A DNA stretch of 64,000 nucleotides. Origin: Novispirillum itersonii subsp. itersonii ATCC 12639 (lineage in GTDB: Bacteria > Pseudomonadota > Alphaproteobacteria > Rhodospirillales > Rhodospirillaceae). Where the stretch lies: positions 186,001-250,000 of the forward strand of contig NZ_KB907341.1 of NCBI RefSeq assembly GCF_000381985.1, given 5' to 3'. This document shows, one piece after another, positions 1 to 8,121 of this stretch; the first letter of the stretch is position 1, and every line of letters starts with the position of its first letter. The position numbers and the translations under genes were made by a program. The notes beneath the pieces were generated by a model. It was not told the origin of the DNA. It saw only the letters and a list, made by a program, of their open reading frames with translations, and did not search any database.

Positions 1-1
1 C

Positions 2-376
2 GGCTACAGCACCGGACAGCGCGATACAGGGTTGGCCGAAAACCCTGCCGTCAAGGACAAGGCTGCCCAGACCGGAAAGTTCAAAGTCCCGACCCTGCGC
101 AATGTCGCGGTCACCGCCCCGTATATGCACAATGGCGTCTTCAAAGACCTTCGCACGGTCATTCTGTTTTACAACACGTTCAACACCCGCAACCCCAAGC
201 GGAAAATCAATCCAGAAACCGGGCAACCCTTTGCCTCTCCTGAATTTCCGGGAACGGTTTCCCTGAAGGAGCTGGAAAGCGGACCCGCGTTGGATGACAA
301 ACGGATCAATGCCCTTGTCGCATTCCTCCGCGCCCTGACCGATCAACGATATGAGGCGCTGCTTCCGCCACTATAG
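2..376 (+). CDS. Di-haem cytochrome c peroxidase / MauG family, C-terminal fragment
   Basis: The reading frame is open from base 2 and enters the window mid-gene; a TTG codon at base 32 is internal, not a start. The visible 124 residues match the C-terminal haem domain of bacterial cytochrome c peroxidase/MauG proteins: GKFKVPTLRNVAVTAPYMHN followed by a segment rich in aromatic residues, with the Met of APYMHNG in the position of the usual distal haem ligand. These enzymes act in the periplasm, reducing H2O2 or oxidising protein side chains. The CxxCH haem motifs and signal peptide would lie upstream of the window, so peroxidase and MauG-type roles cannot be separated. The gene is followed by a strong terminator, so it is the last of its transcript. 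Confidence 0.85.
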   Translation, partial: GYSTGQRDTGLAENPAVKDKAAQTGKFKVPTLRNVAVTAPYMHNGVFKDLRTVILFYNTFNTRNPKRKINPETGQPFASPEFPGTVSLKELESGPALDDKRINALVAFLRALTDQRYEALLPPL

Positions 377-416
377 AAATCTATCTTTTCTCAATACGCT
401 CAGACGAAAGTTCTCC

Positions 417-472
417 ATCCCGAGAGAATGTGGATTTTGGATCCACGTTCTCTCGGGATCTTTTTTATTTTC
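417..472 (+). terminator. Rho-independent terminator after the peroxidase gene
   Basis: A stem of about 17 bp with one wobble pair (left arm 417-434, right arm 442-459) is followed by a T-rich run from 461. It closes the peroxidase transcript and isolates it from the orphan locus downstream. Confidence 0.9.
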
Positions 473-757
473 TGTTTTTTTAAAGATCAATTTTTAACTT
501 AATAATCCATCAAAATGCTCAAAGACCTGCATTTCATAAATCAAAAGGCTATTGTTACCATTCAGACATATAATCATTACGCTGAAAGAAACACCTTTTA
601 ATAAAATCTATCTCTGCAAAACTACTTTAAATTGCATAAAATTACATCGAACCAGATACTTGGTCGCAGGGAAGGTTGGCTCTACAGACTGACTGAGGAA
701 ATGTCGGCGGACGCCACACCCTGCGATCGTCCTCAATGCATTACCCATGGTGAAAAA
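473..757 (+). promoter_or_regulatory. AT-rich intergenic region with a candidate promoter for the orphan locus
   Basis: No convincing gene lies here. The stretch is clearly more AT-rich than the rest of the window. A sigma70-like pair TTGCAT (632-637) and GATACT (655-660) is separated by 17 bp and would start transcription near 667, leaving a leader of about 90 nt before the ATG at 758. An in-frame ATG at 701 sits right against GAGGAA, too close for a ribosome site. The promoter assignment is inference from spacing only. Confidence 0.35.
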
Positions 758-1426
758 ATGTCCACTTTTCTTACCATCAATGTGAAAAACCTTGAGCGTC
801 AGACCCAGAATTTTTACTTTTTCCAGCAACCGTCCATTTATAGCGGTGGACAGCAGGTTTACAGCAACAGCCTGTACTCACAGGCGCTCGGTAATTACAA
901 TGACACTGGGGCAATCCTGACGTTCCAGATCAATATGCAGTACTATGCCGGTATTCAGCAGTCGAACCAGCCGCCTGCTGTCGGCCAGTCTTCCGGCTTT
1001 GCCTCGGCCAGCCGCGCTATTGATCTGGCTCCTGCCAACGGCGGCAGTGCCAATGACTGGACGACAGCCACTCTGAACCCGCTGGGACTGAGCGCCCCGA
1101 CAGCCGGGGTCGGCGTACAGCCCGGCGCCTTCCGCATCACCACGCCCAGCTTTTCCCCGCCGGCCATCTACAACGTCGGGTCTGCGGTTCAGGTCAACGG
1201 CGGCATCGTGCTGTCAAACTTTGTCGAGGCCAACCCGGCCAGTAACACCGACTGTCAGCCGATTCTGAAGTATTATGTGCAGACCGGACAGTACACGCCG
1301 GGTACAGTGATGAATTTCACCCAGTCCAGCATTAATGCGGCAACGGCAGACTTCACCGGTGGCTATACCACCATCAACGTTACCCTGAACCCTGACGGCA
1401 CTTGGATGACCCAGCCCGTCGGCTGA
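758..1426 (+). CDS. Unknown protein, first of two tandem paralogues
   Basis: 222 residues, not recognised as any named family. The ATG at 758 was chosen over upstream in-frame starts because it aligns with the start of the next gene (MSTFLTINVKNL against MTNQYTILLRNL). The protein is rich in Asn, Gln, Ser, Thr, Tyr and Gly, with many short alternating polar/hydrophobic stretches, suggesting a beta-rich fold. It has no signal peptide and no clear membrane helix. The ends are the best conserved parts shared with the neighbour: an N-terminal QxFYxFQ segment, a central YAG, and a C-terminal LNPDGTWMTQPVG against YNPDGTFCTQPTA. It leads a run of three orphan genes and a regulator. Function unknown. 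Confidence 0.7.
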   Translation: MSTFLTINVKNLERQTQNFYFFQQPSIYSGGQQVYSNSLYSQALGNYNDTGAILTFQINMQYYAGIQQSNQPPAVGQSSGFASASRAIDLAPANGGSANDWTTATLNPLGLSAPTAGVGVQPGAFRITTPSFSPPAIYNVGSAVQVNGGIVLSNFVEANPASNTDCQPILKYYVQTGQYTPGTVMNFTQSSINAATADFTGGYTTINVTLNPDGTWMTQPVG

Positions 1427-1512
1427 TTACGGCCCGACCGGACGGGGCATACTGCGCTGCCCCGTCCGACTGCCGTTAACATTCCCCGCCTAACTCTGAC
1501 CCGGGTGGTGCG

Positions 1513-2229
1513 ATGACCAATCAATACACCATCCTTTTGCGCAATCTTTCCGCAGCCACCCAACCTTTTTACGTGTTTCAGAAACAGGCCGTTTTTCTGG
1601 ACCCCGGCGCCATTACCACCCCCTTGACCAACAGCCTTGGCAGCCGGTCTCTGGCACCATACGGCAGTTCAGGGGCACAGCTGAATTTCAGCTTTGACAG
1701 TCAGGTTTACGCGGGAGCGATCAGCACCATGACGTCAGCCCCGACGACGGGTGAGACGTCCACAAGTCCGTCAGATGCGCTGTTCAGCAGTACACAGTCT
1801 GAAGCCTATCAGCCAATCACCCTTTCACAGTTTCCCGGCGACAGCATGTCACGAAATCAGACCACTCTTGGTCTGTATCCCCTCAGCCTGTCTGTCCCGG
1901 TCAATGTGCCCGGTGAGAATGCGGGGTACTTTTCTGTGCAGGTTCCGGCCTTCACGCCGTCAGCCGTCCCGCAGCTGTACTGTGGAAACGCCTGCCTTGA
2001 CAGCAGCGGTATCGTCACGCTGTCAAGCTATGTCGATCCGACGCCGAATACGTTTCTCTACTGCAGCGTCCAGCCCGTTTATTATGTAAAGGTCGGAAAT
2101 TATTCAGTCGGGACCCGCATTTTATACGACACCAAGACAGCGGCTGCCTGCTCGTTCCTCAATGGCGTCAGCACCATCCTCGTCACCTACAATCCCGACG
2201 GAACATTCTGCACTCAACCGACAGCATAA
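1513..2229 (+). CDS. Unknown protein, second tandem paralogue
   Basis: 238 residues starting at the ATG at 1513, with GGTGG-type purines just upstream. It is a diverged duplicate of the gene at 758: the N-terminal about 70 residues and the last about 60 residues align, while the middle differs in length. It carries several cysteines (YCGNACLD near residue 160, and others near the C-terminus) that the first copy mostly lacks, so disulfides or metal binding are possible if it leaves the cytoplasm. No export signal is visible. The gene lies 86 bp after its paralogue and 28 bp before the next small gene, consistent with one transcript. Function unknown. Confidence 0.7.
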   Translation: MTNQYTILLRNLSAATQPFYVFQKQAVFLDPGAITTPLTNSLGSRSLAPYGSSGAQLNFSFDSQVYAGAISTMTSAPTTGETSTSPSDALFSSTQSEAYQPITLSQFPGDSMSRNQTTLGLYPLSLSVPVNVPGENAGYFSVQVPAFTPSAVPQLYCGNACLDSSGIVTLSSYVDPTPNTFLYCSVQPVYYVKVGNYSVGTRILYDTKTAAACSFLNGVSTILVTYNPDGTFCTQPTA

Positions 2230-2257
2230 CCCCACCCCTGTCAGCAGGAGCATTCTA

Positions 2258-2512
2258 ATGCCTTATATTCTGCGCACCTACTCCAACGGCCAGCAACTGT
2301 CGCAAACCGGCGCAGCCCCTCAACCTACCGGGAATTTCGAAGAATTTTCTCAGGCCGGGTGGGCCCCTGTCGCTCAGGCCCTGAATCTGACCGTCAACTC
2401 AGTGTACCGGCTGGATGATCCAATGCCCGGTGGGATCAGCCGTAAAATCCGCCTCGTAGCGGTCGGTGCCGGACAGAATGCTATCACCTATGTCCGGGAA
2501 GGGGTTGCCTGA
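2258..2512 (+). CDS. Small unknown protein of the orphan locus
   Basis: 84 residues from the ATG at 2258, preceded by CAGGAG about 8 bp upstream, a much better start than the earlier in-frame codon at 2162, which would overlap the preceding gene. The sequence (MPYILRTYSNGQQL...) has no signal peptide, membrane helix or known motif. It ends in a basic and hydrophobic stretch (SRKIRLVAVGAGQ). It is not obviously a third copy of the paralogue pair, although its N-terminus has a similar hydrophobic/polar rhythm. Its close spacing suggests co-expression with the two genes before it. Function unknown. Confidence 0.6.
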   Translation: MPYILRTYSNGQQLSQTGAAPQPTGNFEEFSQAGWAPVAQALNLTVNSVYRLDDPMPGGISRKIRLVAVGAGQNAITYVREGVA

Positions 2513-2558
2513 CGTTCTTTTCCCCAATGGCCCCCGTTCCCATCAGAAAGGAAATGGC

Positions 2559-2900
2559 ATGTCCTTTGACGATCACCGTGGCAAACGCATCCGCCTTGCA
2601 ATGGCTTATCGCAACAAAACCAAAACACATGCCCTTGCCGCGGAACTGGACGTCTCTGTCGCCGCGATATCACGATGGCAGAACGGGGGGCATCTTTCTC
2701 TCGACAGCGCCTGTAATCTGGCCAGGGCGCTGGACGTTTCCCTTGACTGGCTGCTGCTCGGCAGAGGGACCCTTGACTGGCATCAGGACGAGCGGGTGAC
2801 GGCCGAGGAACTCAGTTCCATCACCTCCCTGCGCCGCTATCCCCCCAAGGTCAAATCTCTGCTGGTGGAGCTGATCGGCAGCTTTGGCCATGATGCCTGA
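2559..2900 (+). CDS. XRE/cI-like helix-turn-helix transcriptional regulator
   Basis: 113 residues from the ATG at 2559, with AGAAAGGA upstream; an earlier in-frame codon at 2466 would overlap the preceding gene. Residues about 10-65 form a helix-turn-helix: the AAELDVSVAAISRWQNGG stretch is the DNA-binding unit and SLDWLLLGRG is the hallmark end of many phage-repressor-like regulators. The C-terminal about 45 residues are short and unlike a LexA/cI protease domain. It closes the orphan locus in the same direction, 46 bp after the small gene, and is the natural candidate for controlling it. Phage origin of the locus is possible but no other phage gene is near. Confidence 0.75.
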   Translation: MSFDDHRGKRIRLAMAYRNKTKTHALAAELDVSVAAISRWQNGGHLSLDSACNLARALDVSLDWLLLGRGTLDWHQDERVTAEELSSITSLRRYPPKVKSLLVELIGSFGHDA

Positions 2901-2937
2901 TGCTCTTCAGCCCCGGCCCTGACCCGGCGCAGGCCGC

Positions 2938-3981
2938 TTAATCGACCTCAGCCCACAGAACATCCTCAATCCGTGTTGCTCCGGTCACCGCCATCACCAG
3001 CCGGTCAACCCCCAGCGCAATCCCGGCGCAGTCCGGCAGCAGTCCGACCGCTTCGATGAAGCTGTCATCAATCGGATACCGGATCCCATAGAGCTGTTCT
3101 TTCAGATCCATGTCGTGATCGAAGCGGCGGCGCTGTTCCACCGGGTCGGTCAGCTCGCCAAAGGCGTTCGCCAGCTCAACACCATGCAGATAGATTTCAA
3201 ACCGTTCACAGACCTGCGGATCCGCTGCCGAGCGCCGCGACAGCGCCGCCATTGAGGCCGGCCAGTCGTGCAGGATCACCGGGCGCTCTTCCCCCAGACG
3301 CGGCTCGATCTTTTCCAGAAAGATATGGAAGAAGGCATCATCCCAGCTGTCGTTCTCCCCGGTATAGATACCGATCCGCGCCGCTTCCGCCTTCAGGCGG
3401 GCCGGGTCGGGTGCAGGGGAGTACGGGTCATCCACTGTCGCAAGAACATCGACACCGGCATACCGCAGGAACGCTTCCTGCACCGTCAGCCGTTCGCAGG
3501 GGCCCGGCAACCCGACCGCCGCAAACAGGCCGTCGCAGTCATCCATCAGATCGCGATAGGTCGCCCCCGGTCGGTACCATTCCAGCATGGTGAATTCCGG
3601 ATGGTGCCGCTCCGACCGTTCTCCGTTCCGGAACACCCGCGCCATCTGGAAGATCGGCCCGAGTCCCCCGGCCAGCAGCTTTTTCATGGCGAATTCGGGG
3701 CTGGTGTGCAGGAAAAAAGTCCGCTCCCGGCTGGCGAACGGCTCCTCAAGGATGGTCGAAAAGGCCCGCAGGTGCGGTTCCAGCCCGGGAGAGAGCTGAA
3801 GCACCGGGGTTTCGACCTCCAGCAGGCCCTGCCGGGTGAAGAACGCGCGGATATCCGCCACAATCCGTTGCCGCTCCAGCAGGAACGGACGCTTGCGGAT
3901 AATCTCGTCCCGGCTCCACCAGCGGCGGGAAGAAACGGAAGGAAGGGCGGACAGCGGGGCGGAATCGCGGGAGTCAGTCAT
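2938..3981 (-). CDS. epmA: EF-P (R)-beta-lysine ligase EpmA (GenX/PoxA)
   Basis: 347 residues. It is a stand-alone class II lysyl-tRNA-synthetase catalytic domain lacking the anticodon-binding domain. It attaches (R)-beta-lysine to a conserved lysine of elongation factor P. Seen: the motif 2 region (FRNGERSERHHPEFTMLEWY), GVELANAFGELTDP, and the motif 3 end ALGVDRLVMAVTG. The ATG at 3981 (MTDSRD) was chosen over an upstream codon at 4020 because EpmA proteins begin shortly before this RxxRPFLLERQRI region. It is transcribed divergently from efp, its substrate, 103 bp away, which strongly supports the call. The companion aminomutase gene epmB is not in the window. Confidence 0.92.
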   Translation of the reverse strand: MTDSRDSAPLSALPSVSSRRWWSRDEIIRKRPFLLERQRIVADIRAFFTRQGLLEVETPVLQLSPGLEPHLRAFSTILEEPFASRERTFFLHTSPEFAMKKLLAGGLGPIFQMARVFRNGERSERHHPEFTMLEWYRPGATYRDLMDDCDGLFAAVGLPGPCERLTVQEAFLRYAGVDVLATVDDPYSPAPDPARLKAEAARIGIYTGENDSWDDAFFHIFLEKIEPRLGEERPVILHDWPASMAALSRRSAADPQVCERFEIYLHGVELANAFGELTDPVEQRRRFDHDMDLKEQLYGIRYPIDDSFIEAVGLLPDCAGIALGVDRLVMAVTGATRIEDVLWAEVD

Positions 3982-4084
3982 GATGCTGCCGTTATACCGG
4001 CCCAGACATGCTGTTGCCAAGCAGCCAGCGACCTGTTAAGAAGCGCGCCAGAATTCCCCGAACATTTCCAGAAGTAACGACGCC

Positions 4085-4651
4085 ATGAAGATTAACGCCA
4101 ACCTGATTCGCCCCGGCATGGTCATCGAGCACGAAGGCCGGAGCTGGAGTGTCCTGAAGACCCAGATCGTGCAGCCGGGCAAGGGCGGCGCCTTCATCAC
4201 CGTTGAAATCCGTGACGTTGACACCGGCAACAAGTCCAACGCCCGCTGGCGTACCGCCGACACCGTGGAAAAGCTGGACGTGCGTCAGATCGACTGCACC
4301 TATCTGTTCCAGGACGAGTCGGGCTTCAACTTCATGGACAAGGAAACCTTCGACCAGTTCCCGCTGGCTGAAGATCTGGTCGGTGAAAAGGGCGGCTTCC
4401 TGCAGGACGGCATGGAAGTGGTGATCGATCTGATCGAAGGCAAGCCGGTTTCGGTGAAGCTGCCGACCACCGTCGTGCTGACCGTGACCGAGTGCGAGCC
4501 GGTGGTGAAGGGGCAGACCGCCTCCTCCTCCTACAAGCCGGGGATGCTGGACAACGGCATGCGCGTGATGATCCCCCCGCACATCGATGCCGGGACCAAG
4601 ATTGTGGTCAACACCGAAGAGTGCGCTTACGTCGAGCGCTTCAAGGGCTGA
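4085..4651 (+). CDS. efp: Elongation factor P
   Basis: 188 residues, the usual length. EF-P binds between the P and E sites of the ribosome and relieves stalling at polyproline stretches. Three beta domains are recognisable; the modified loop reads PGKGGAF with Lys33 as the expected beta-lysylation site. That fits the divergent epmA next door; lineages using rhamnose carry arginine here. The C-terminal signature KIVVNTEECAYVERFKG is typical. The gene is monocistronic, with a hairpin right after it. The proline-rich exported protein encoded at 5901 is one plausible local beneficiary of EF-P. Confidence 0.97.
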   Translation: MKINANLIRPGMVIEHEGRSWSVLKTQIVQPGKGGAFITVEIRDVDTGNKSNARWRTADTVEKLDVRQIDCTYLFQDESGFNFMDKETFDQFPLAEDLVGEKGGFLQDGMEVVIDLIEGKPVSVKLPTTVVLTVTECEPVVKGQTASSSYKPGMLDNGMRVMIPPHIDAGTKIVVNTEECAYVERFKG

Positions 4652-4670
4652 TCCCTCTTCAGGCTGTTTT

Positions 4671-4716
4671 GAAGGGCGAGCATTCCGCATGGCAGGAATG
4701 CTCGCCTTCCTGTTTC
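4671..4716 (+). terminator. Hairpin terminator after efp
   Basis: GGCGAGCATTCC is mirrored by GGAATGCTCGCC around an 8-nt loop (arms about 4671-4686 and 4695-4709), followed by a short pyrimidine stretch. The stem has one bulged G. The weak U-tract makes it a moderate terminator. Confidence 0.7.
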
Positions 4717-4833
4717 AGACCCCGGCCTGATGCGGCATACTGTCTGCCGTTTTTATCAGGCCCCCCTGCCGGTCCGGCGGGAGGACGCGGGTCTCCATCG
4801 TGAATCTCTCTTGTGCAAGGACGTTGTGCGGCT

Positions 4834-5679
4834 ATGGCTCTGCGCTCTCCCATCCTTAATGTCATGGTCATGGCCGCTGAAAAGGCCGCCAAAGGTCTGA
4901 TCCGCGACTTCGGCGAAGTCGAACAGCTTCAGGTTTCCGTCAAAAGCATTGGTGACTTCGTCAGCGCCGCCGACATCCGCGCCGAGAAGATTCTGCGCCG
5001 CGAGCTGGAAAAGGCCCGCCCAGGCTTTAGCTTCCTGCTGGAAGAAGGCGGGGTGATTGAAGGCACCGACACCGAGCACCGCTGGATCATCGATCCGCTG
5101 GACGGCACCACCAACTACCTGCACGGCATCCCGCATTTCGCCATTTCCATCGGGCTGGAGCGGGCCGGAGAGATTGTCGCCGGGGTGATCTTCAACCCGA
5201 TCACCAATGACCTGTTCACCGCCGAAAAGGGCGGCGGCGCGTTCTGGAATGACCGCCGCATGCGCGTCTCCGGTCGCCGCAAGATTGACGAGAGCGTGGT
5301 TGCCACCGGGATCCCCCACAAGGGCCGTGGCGAACATCCGGCCTTCCTGCGTCAGCTGCAGAAGGTCATGGCCTCCACCGCCGGAGTCCGCCGCATGGGC
5401 GCCGCCTCGCTGGATCTGGCCTGGACCGCCGCCGGGCGTTATGACGCTTACTGGGAAACTCACCTCAGCCCGTGGGATGTCGCCGCCGGTGTACTGATGG
5501 TCCGCGAAGCCGGTGGGTATGTCACCACTCTTGATGCCAAGATTGCTGATCCGGTGGCCGCCGGGGCGCTTCTCGCTTCCAACGAGCCGCTGCATTACGG
5601 CCTGCTGGCCCTGCTGAAAGACCGCAAGCCGGAGGCAGCAAAGGCCGAAGCCCCGGCTGCGCCGGATGCCGCCCGCTGA
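4834..5679 (+). CDS. suhB: Inositol-1-monophosphatase family protein (SuhB-like)
   Basis: 281 residues from the ATG at 4834; a GTG at 4813 is possible but MALRSPILNVMVMAA aligns better with SuhB N-termini. It is a Mg-dependent phosphomonoesterase of the IMPase superfamily. The metal-binding motifs are all present: LLEEGG (about residues 66-71), DPLDGTTN (about 87-94) and WDVAAG (about 214-219). Known members hydrolyse myo-inositol-1-phosphate, and SuhB of enterics also acts in rRNA antitermination. Whether the regulatory role applies here cannot be told. The C-terminal Ala/Glu/Pro tail after about residue 265 is not part of the fold. It stands alone between two terminators. Confidence 0.9.
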   Translation: MALRSPILNVMVMAAEKAAKGLIRDFGEVEQLQVSVKSIGDFVSAADIRAEKILRRELEKARPGFSFLLEEGGVIEGTDTEHRWIIDPLDGTTNYLHGIPHFAISIGLERAGEIVAGVIFNPITNDLFTAEKGGGAFWNDRRMRVSGRRKIDESVVATGIPHKGRGEHPAFLRQLQKVMASTAGVRRMGAASLDLAWTAAGRYDAYWETHLSPWDVAAGVLMVREAGGYVTTLDAKIADPVAAGALLASNEPLHYGLLALLKDRKPEAAKAEAPAAPDAAR

Positions 5680-5706
5680 TTTTTCAGTACAGTCTGCCTC
5701 CTGCCG

Positions 5707-5742
5707 CGCCCGGCCCTTGAAAAGGGGCCGGGCGTTCTGCTG
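5707..5742 (+). terminator. Terminator after suhB
   Basis: A GC-rich stem CGCCCGGCCC (5707-5716) pairs with GGGCCGGGCG (5725-5734), followed by TTCTGCTGTCT. The stem is strong and the U-tract interrupted. Confidence 0.75.
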
Positions 5743-5900
5743 TCTGCATCCGGCCAACCGGCTTGCTGGCAGAGGCAGGAATGGTATAGTGTCGGCGGTT
5801 GTACGCCCGCCAGCCTTGCCGGGCGTACCTGTGTGGCCAGAGCCGTGCAGCCATTCAGTTTTTATCCTGTGATTTTTTGGGCAGTAGGGGAGACCGCCTC

Positions 5901-6842
5901 GTGCGTCACGTATCCCGGTTGATGGCCAGCGGTGGCAGTGTGCTGGTTCTGGCCTTGACTTTGTCGGTCGCCACATCGCACCGGGCAGACGCCCGTGGCG
6001 CCTATAACAGCGCCGATACATCCGGGGTGATGGTCGACATGGGGGCACTGGACGAGCTTGGTGGTGGCAGCAATCTGCCAGACCTGCTGCTGGGCCGGGC
6101 CGGTCAGCCCGCCCCGGTCGCCGGAGCCGCCGCCGGTAAACGCGGCACCCTGCTGCAGCCAGATCCGTCACGGGGCGTACACAGCCGGATGCTGGTGACC
6201 GGCCCGCTGATTCCGCCCAAAGGCATGGCAGCCGCCCCGGTTGCGCTGACACCGCCGCCCGGCCTGACCGAGCTGCCGGAACTGGTCCCGGAGCCGCCCG
6301 CCAGCCAGCATCACACCCCCCCTGCCGCCCCGGCAACAACCATTCCTGCCGCCGTGGCACCCCCTCCGGCCCCCGCCGCGACTCCGGCACCCGCCCCTGT
6401 TGCCGCCGAAGCCGCGCCCGCCCCGGCACCCGCGCCCGCCGCAGAACCGGCACCGGAACCCCAGCAGGTTGCCTCGGCCCCGGCGACCGATCCGGCTCCG
6501 GCCGCCCCGGTCCGCCCGGCAGCACCGACGGTATCGGGCAACGCCCTTGCCACCCTGCCTTTCAACGGCAGCCAGACCGATCTGTCATCAGACGCCCGCG
6601 CCGCCCTTGATGCCGCACTGACAAAGCTGGGCAGCAGCAGCGCCATTCAGGTGCTGGCCTATGCCAGCGGTGACCGCGACAATCCGTCCAAGGCGCGCCG
6701 GACCTCGCTGTCACGGGCGCTGGCCGTCCGGGCCTATCTGATTGATCAGGGCGTTGCCTCGAACCGGATTGACGTCCGGGCGCTTGGTGATCAGGTAAAG
6801 GGCGGCAGCACTGACCGTGTGGATATTTTCGCCGGATCGTAA
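5901..6842 (+). CDS. Exported OmpA-family protein with long Pro/Ala linker
   Basis: 313 residues from a GTG at 5901, chosen because TAGGGGAGA lies 8-9 bp upstream. Residues 1-33 form a signal peptide (basic start, hydrophobic core LVLALTLSVATS, then HRADARG). Residues about 115-210 are a proline/alanine-rich linker of the kind that spans the periplasm. The C-terminal about 100 residues resemble an OmpA/MotB peptidoglycan-binding fold: LPFNGSQTDLSSDARAALDA, then ALAVRAYLIDQGVASNRIDV and a final ALGDQ. It precedes a MotA-like and a MotB-like gene in the same direction with a 64-bp gap. It could be a third periplasmic partner of that pair; this is inference. Confidence 0.75.
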   Translation: MRHVSRLMASGGSVLVLALTLSVATSHRADARGAYNSADTSGVMVDMGALDELGGGSNLPDLLLGRAGQPAPVAGAAAGKRGTLLQPDPSRGVHSRMLVTGPLIPPKGMAAAPVALTPPPGLTELPELVPEPPASQHHTPPAAPATTIPAAVAPPPAPAATPAPAPVAAEAAPAPAPAPAAEPAPEPQQVASAPATDPAPAAPVRPAAPTVSGNALATLPFNGSQTDLSSDARAALDAALTKLGSSSAIQVLAYASGDRDNPSKARRTSLSRALAVRAYLIDQGVASNRIDVRALGDQVKGGSTDRVDIFAGS

Positions 6843-6906
6843 CGGACACCGCCTGCGGCTGCCTGTACGCTCTCCGACATATGATGCTGGCAAGAGGTCC
6901 TGAGTG

Positions 6907-8076
6907 ATGCGTATGACCCGTCCAACCCGTTTTCTGCTGCGCATGGGCCTGTTTCTGGCGGCAGTGATCGGTGCAGCCGGGATTCTGTCACACGGGGTGA
7001 TCCCCTATTTCATGTCCAATCCGGCCCTGAACGGCCTGATTATCGGCGTACTGGCTGTTGGCGTACTGCTTAACCTGCGGCAGGTGCTGCTGCTGGCGCC
7101 GGAAGTGGCGTGGGCGGAAAGCTTCCGTAAGGATCAGACCATGACCTCCGCGACCGCCGGGCGTCTGCGCCTGCTGTCGCCGATGGCCACCATGCTGGAA
7201 GAGCATAAGGGCCGTGGCGGGCGCTTCACCCTGTCCGCCCCCGCAATGCGGACCCTGCTGGATGGCATCGCCGCCCGTCTGGATGAAGCCCGCGACCTCT
7301 CCCGCTATTTTGTTGGCCTGTGCATCTTTCTCGGGCTGGTCGGTACCTTCTGGGGCCTGCTGGAGACGGTTGGCACCATCTCGCAGGTGATCGGATCCCT
7401 TGAGGTCTCGGCACAGGGGGATAACGCTGCGATGTTCTCTCTGCTCAAGCAGGGGCTGGAAAAGCCACTGCATGGCATGGGAACGTCGTTTTCGGCCTCG
7501 CTGTTCGGTCTCTGCGGATCCCTGATCCTCGGCTTCCTCGATCTTCAGCTCGGACAGGCCCAGAACGCCTTTTACAATGATCTGGAAGAATGGCTGTCAG
7601 GCATCACCCGCCTGACTTCCGGCGGATCGGTCGGCGACGGCGAACAGTCGGTCCCGGCCTATATTCAGGCCCTGCTGGAACAGACAGCGGAAAGCATCGA
7701 CGAATTGCAACGGGTTCTGACCCGTGGTGAGGAGTCACGCAGTGCCTCGGTGACCTATCAGCGGGATCTGGTTGACCGTCTCTCGACCCTGACCGATCAG
7801 ATGCGGGCGGAACAGCAGGTGTTGCTGCGGATGGCCGAAAGCCAGATGGAGCTGAAAGGGCTGATCTCCCGTCTGACCGAAACGCTGAACCGCCCGCTGT
7901 CGGGCGGTGGCATTGATGACACCAGCCGGTCTCACCTGCGCAATATGGATGTTGCCCTGACCCGTCTGGTGGATGAAGCCAGCCGGGGCCGCGATGATGC
8001 GGTTAAAGAGATCCGCAGCGAAATCAAGCTTCTGGCCCGGACCATCGCCGCGCTGGCCGACGACAGCCGATCCTGA
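6907..8076 (+). CDS. MotA/TolQ/ExbB-like proton-channel protein
   Basis: 389 residues from the ATG at 6907 (a GTG lies one codon earlier), with AAGAGG upstream. About four membrane segments are visible: residues ~9-33 and ~40-57 near the N-terminus, then the paired helices around YFVGLCIFLGLVGTFWGLLE (~135) and MGTSFSASLFGLCGSLILGF (~195). The latter pair is the conserved MotA/TolQ/ExbB core that forms the stator pentamer. A long cytoplasmic C-terminal tail follows (residues ~240-389), much longer than in ExbB. With the MotB-like gene 45 bp downstream it should form an ion-driven motor unit. No flagellar gene is adjacent, so it may drive an envelope process rather than swimming. Confidence 0.8.
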   Translation: MRMTRPTRFLLRMGLFLAAVIGAAGILSHGVIPYFMSNPALNGLIIGVLAVGVLLNLRQVLLLAPEVAWAESFRKDQTMTSATAGRLRLLSPMATMLEEHKGRGGRFTLSAPAMRTLLDGIAARLDEARDLSRYFVGLCIFLGLVGTFWGLLETVGTISQVIGSLEVSAQGDNAAMFSLLKQGLEKPLHGMGTSFSASLFGLCGSLILGFLDLQLGQAQNAFYNDLEEWLSGITRLTSGGSVGDGEQSVPAYIQALLEQTAESIDELQRVLTRGEESRSASVTYQRDLVDRLSTLTDQMRAEQQVLLRMAESQMELKGLISRLTETLNRPLSGGGIDDTSRSHLRNMDVALTRLVDEASRGRDDAVKEIRSEIKLLARTIAALADDSRS

Positions 8077-8121
8077 CCCCCGCCCTTTCCCGCGTGCCCC
8101 TGACCCGGAGGTTTCCGCCCC

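Noticed and set aside
4756-6525. 589-codon minus-strand open frame
   Set aside because: Antisense to suhB and the OmpA-like gene; the translated sequence is low-complexity Arg/Pro/Gly without family features.
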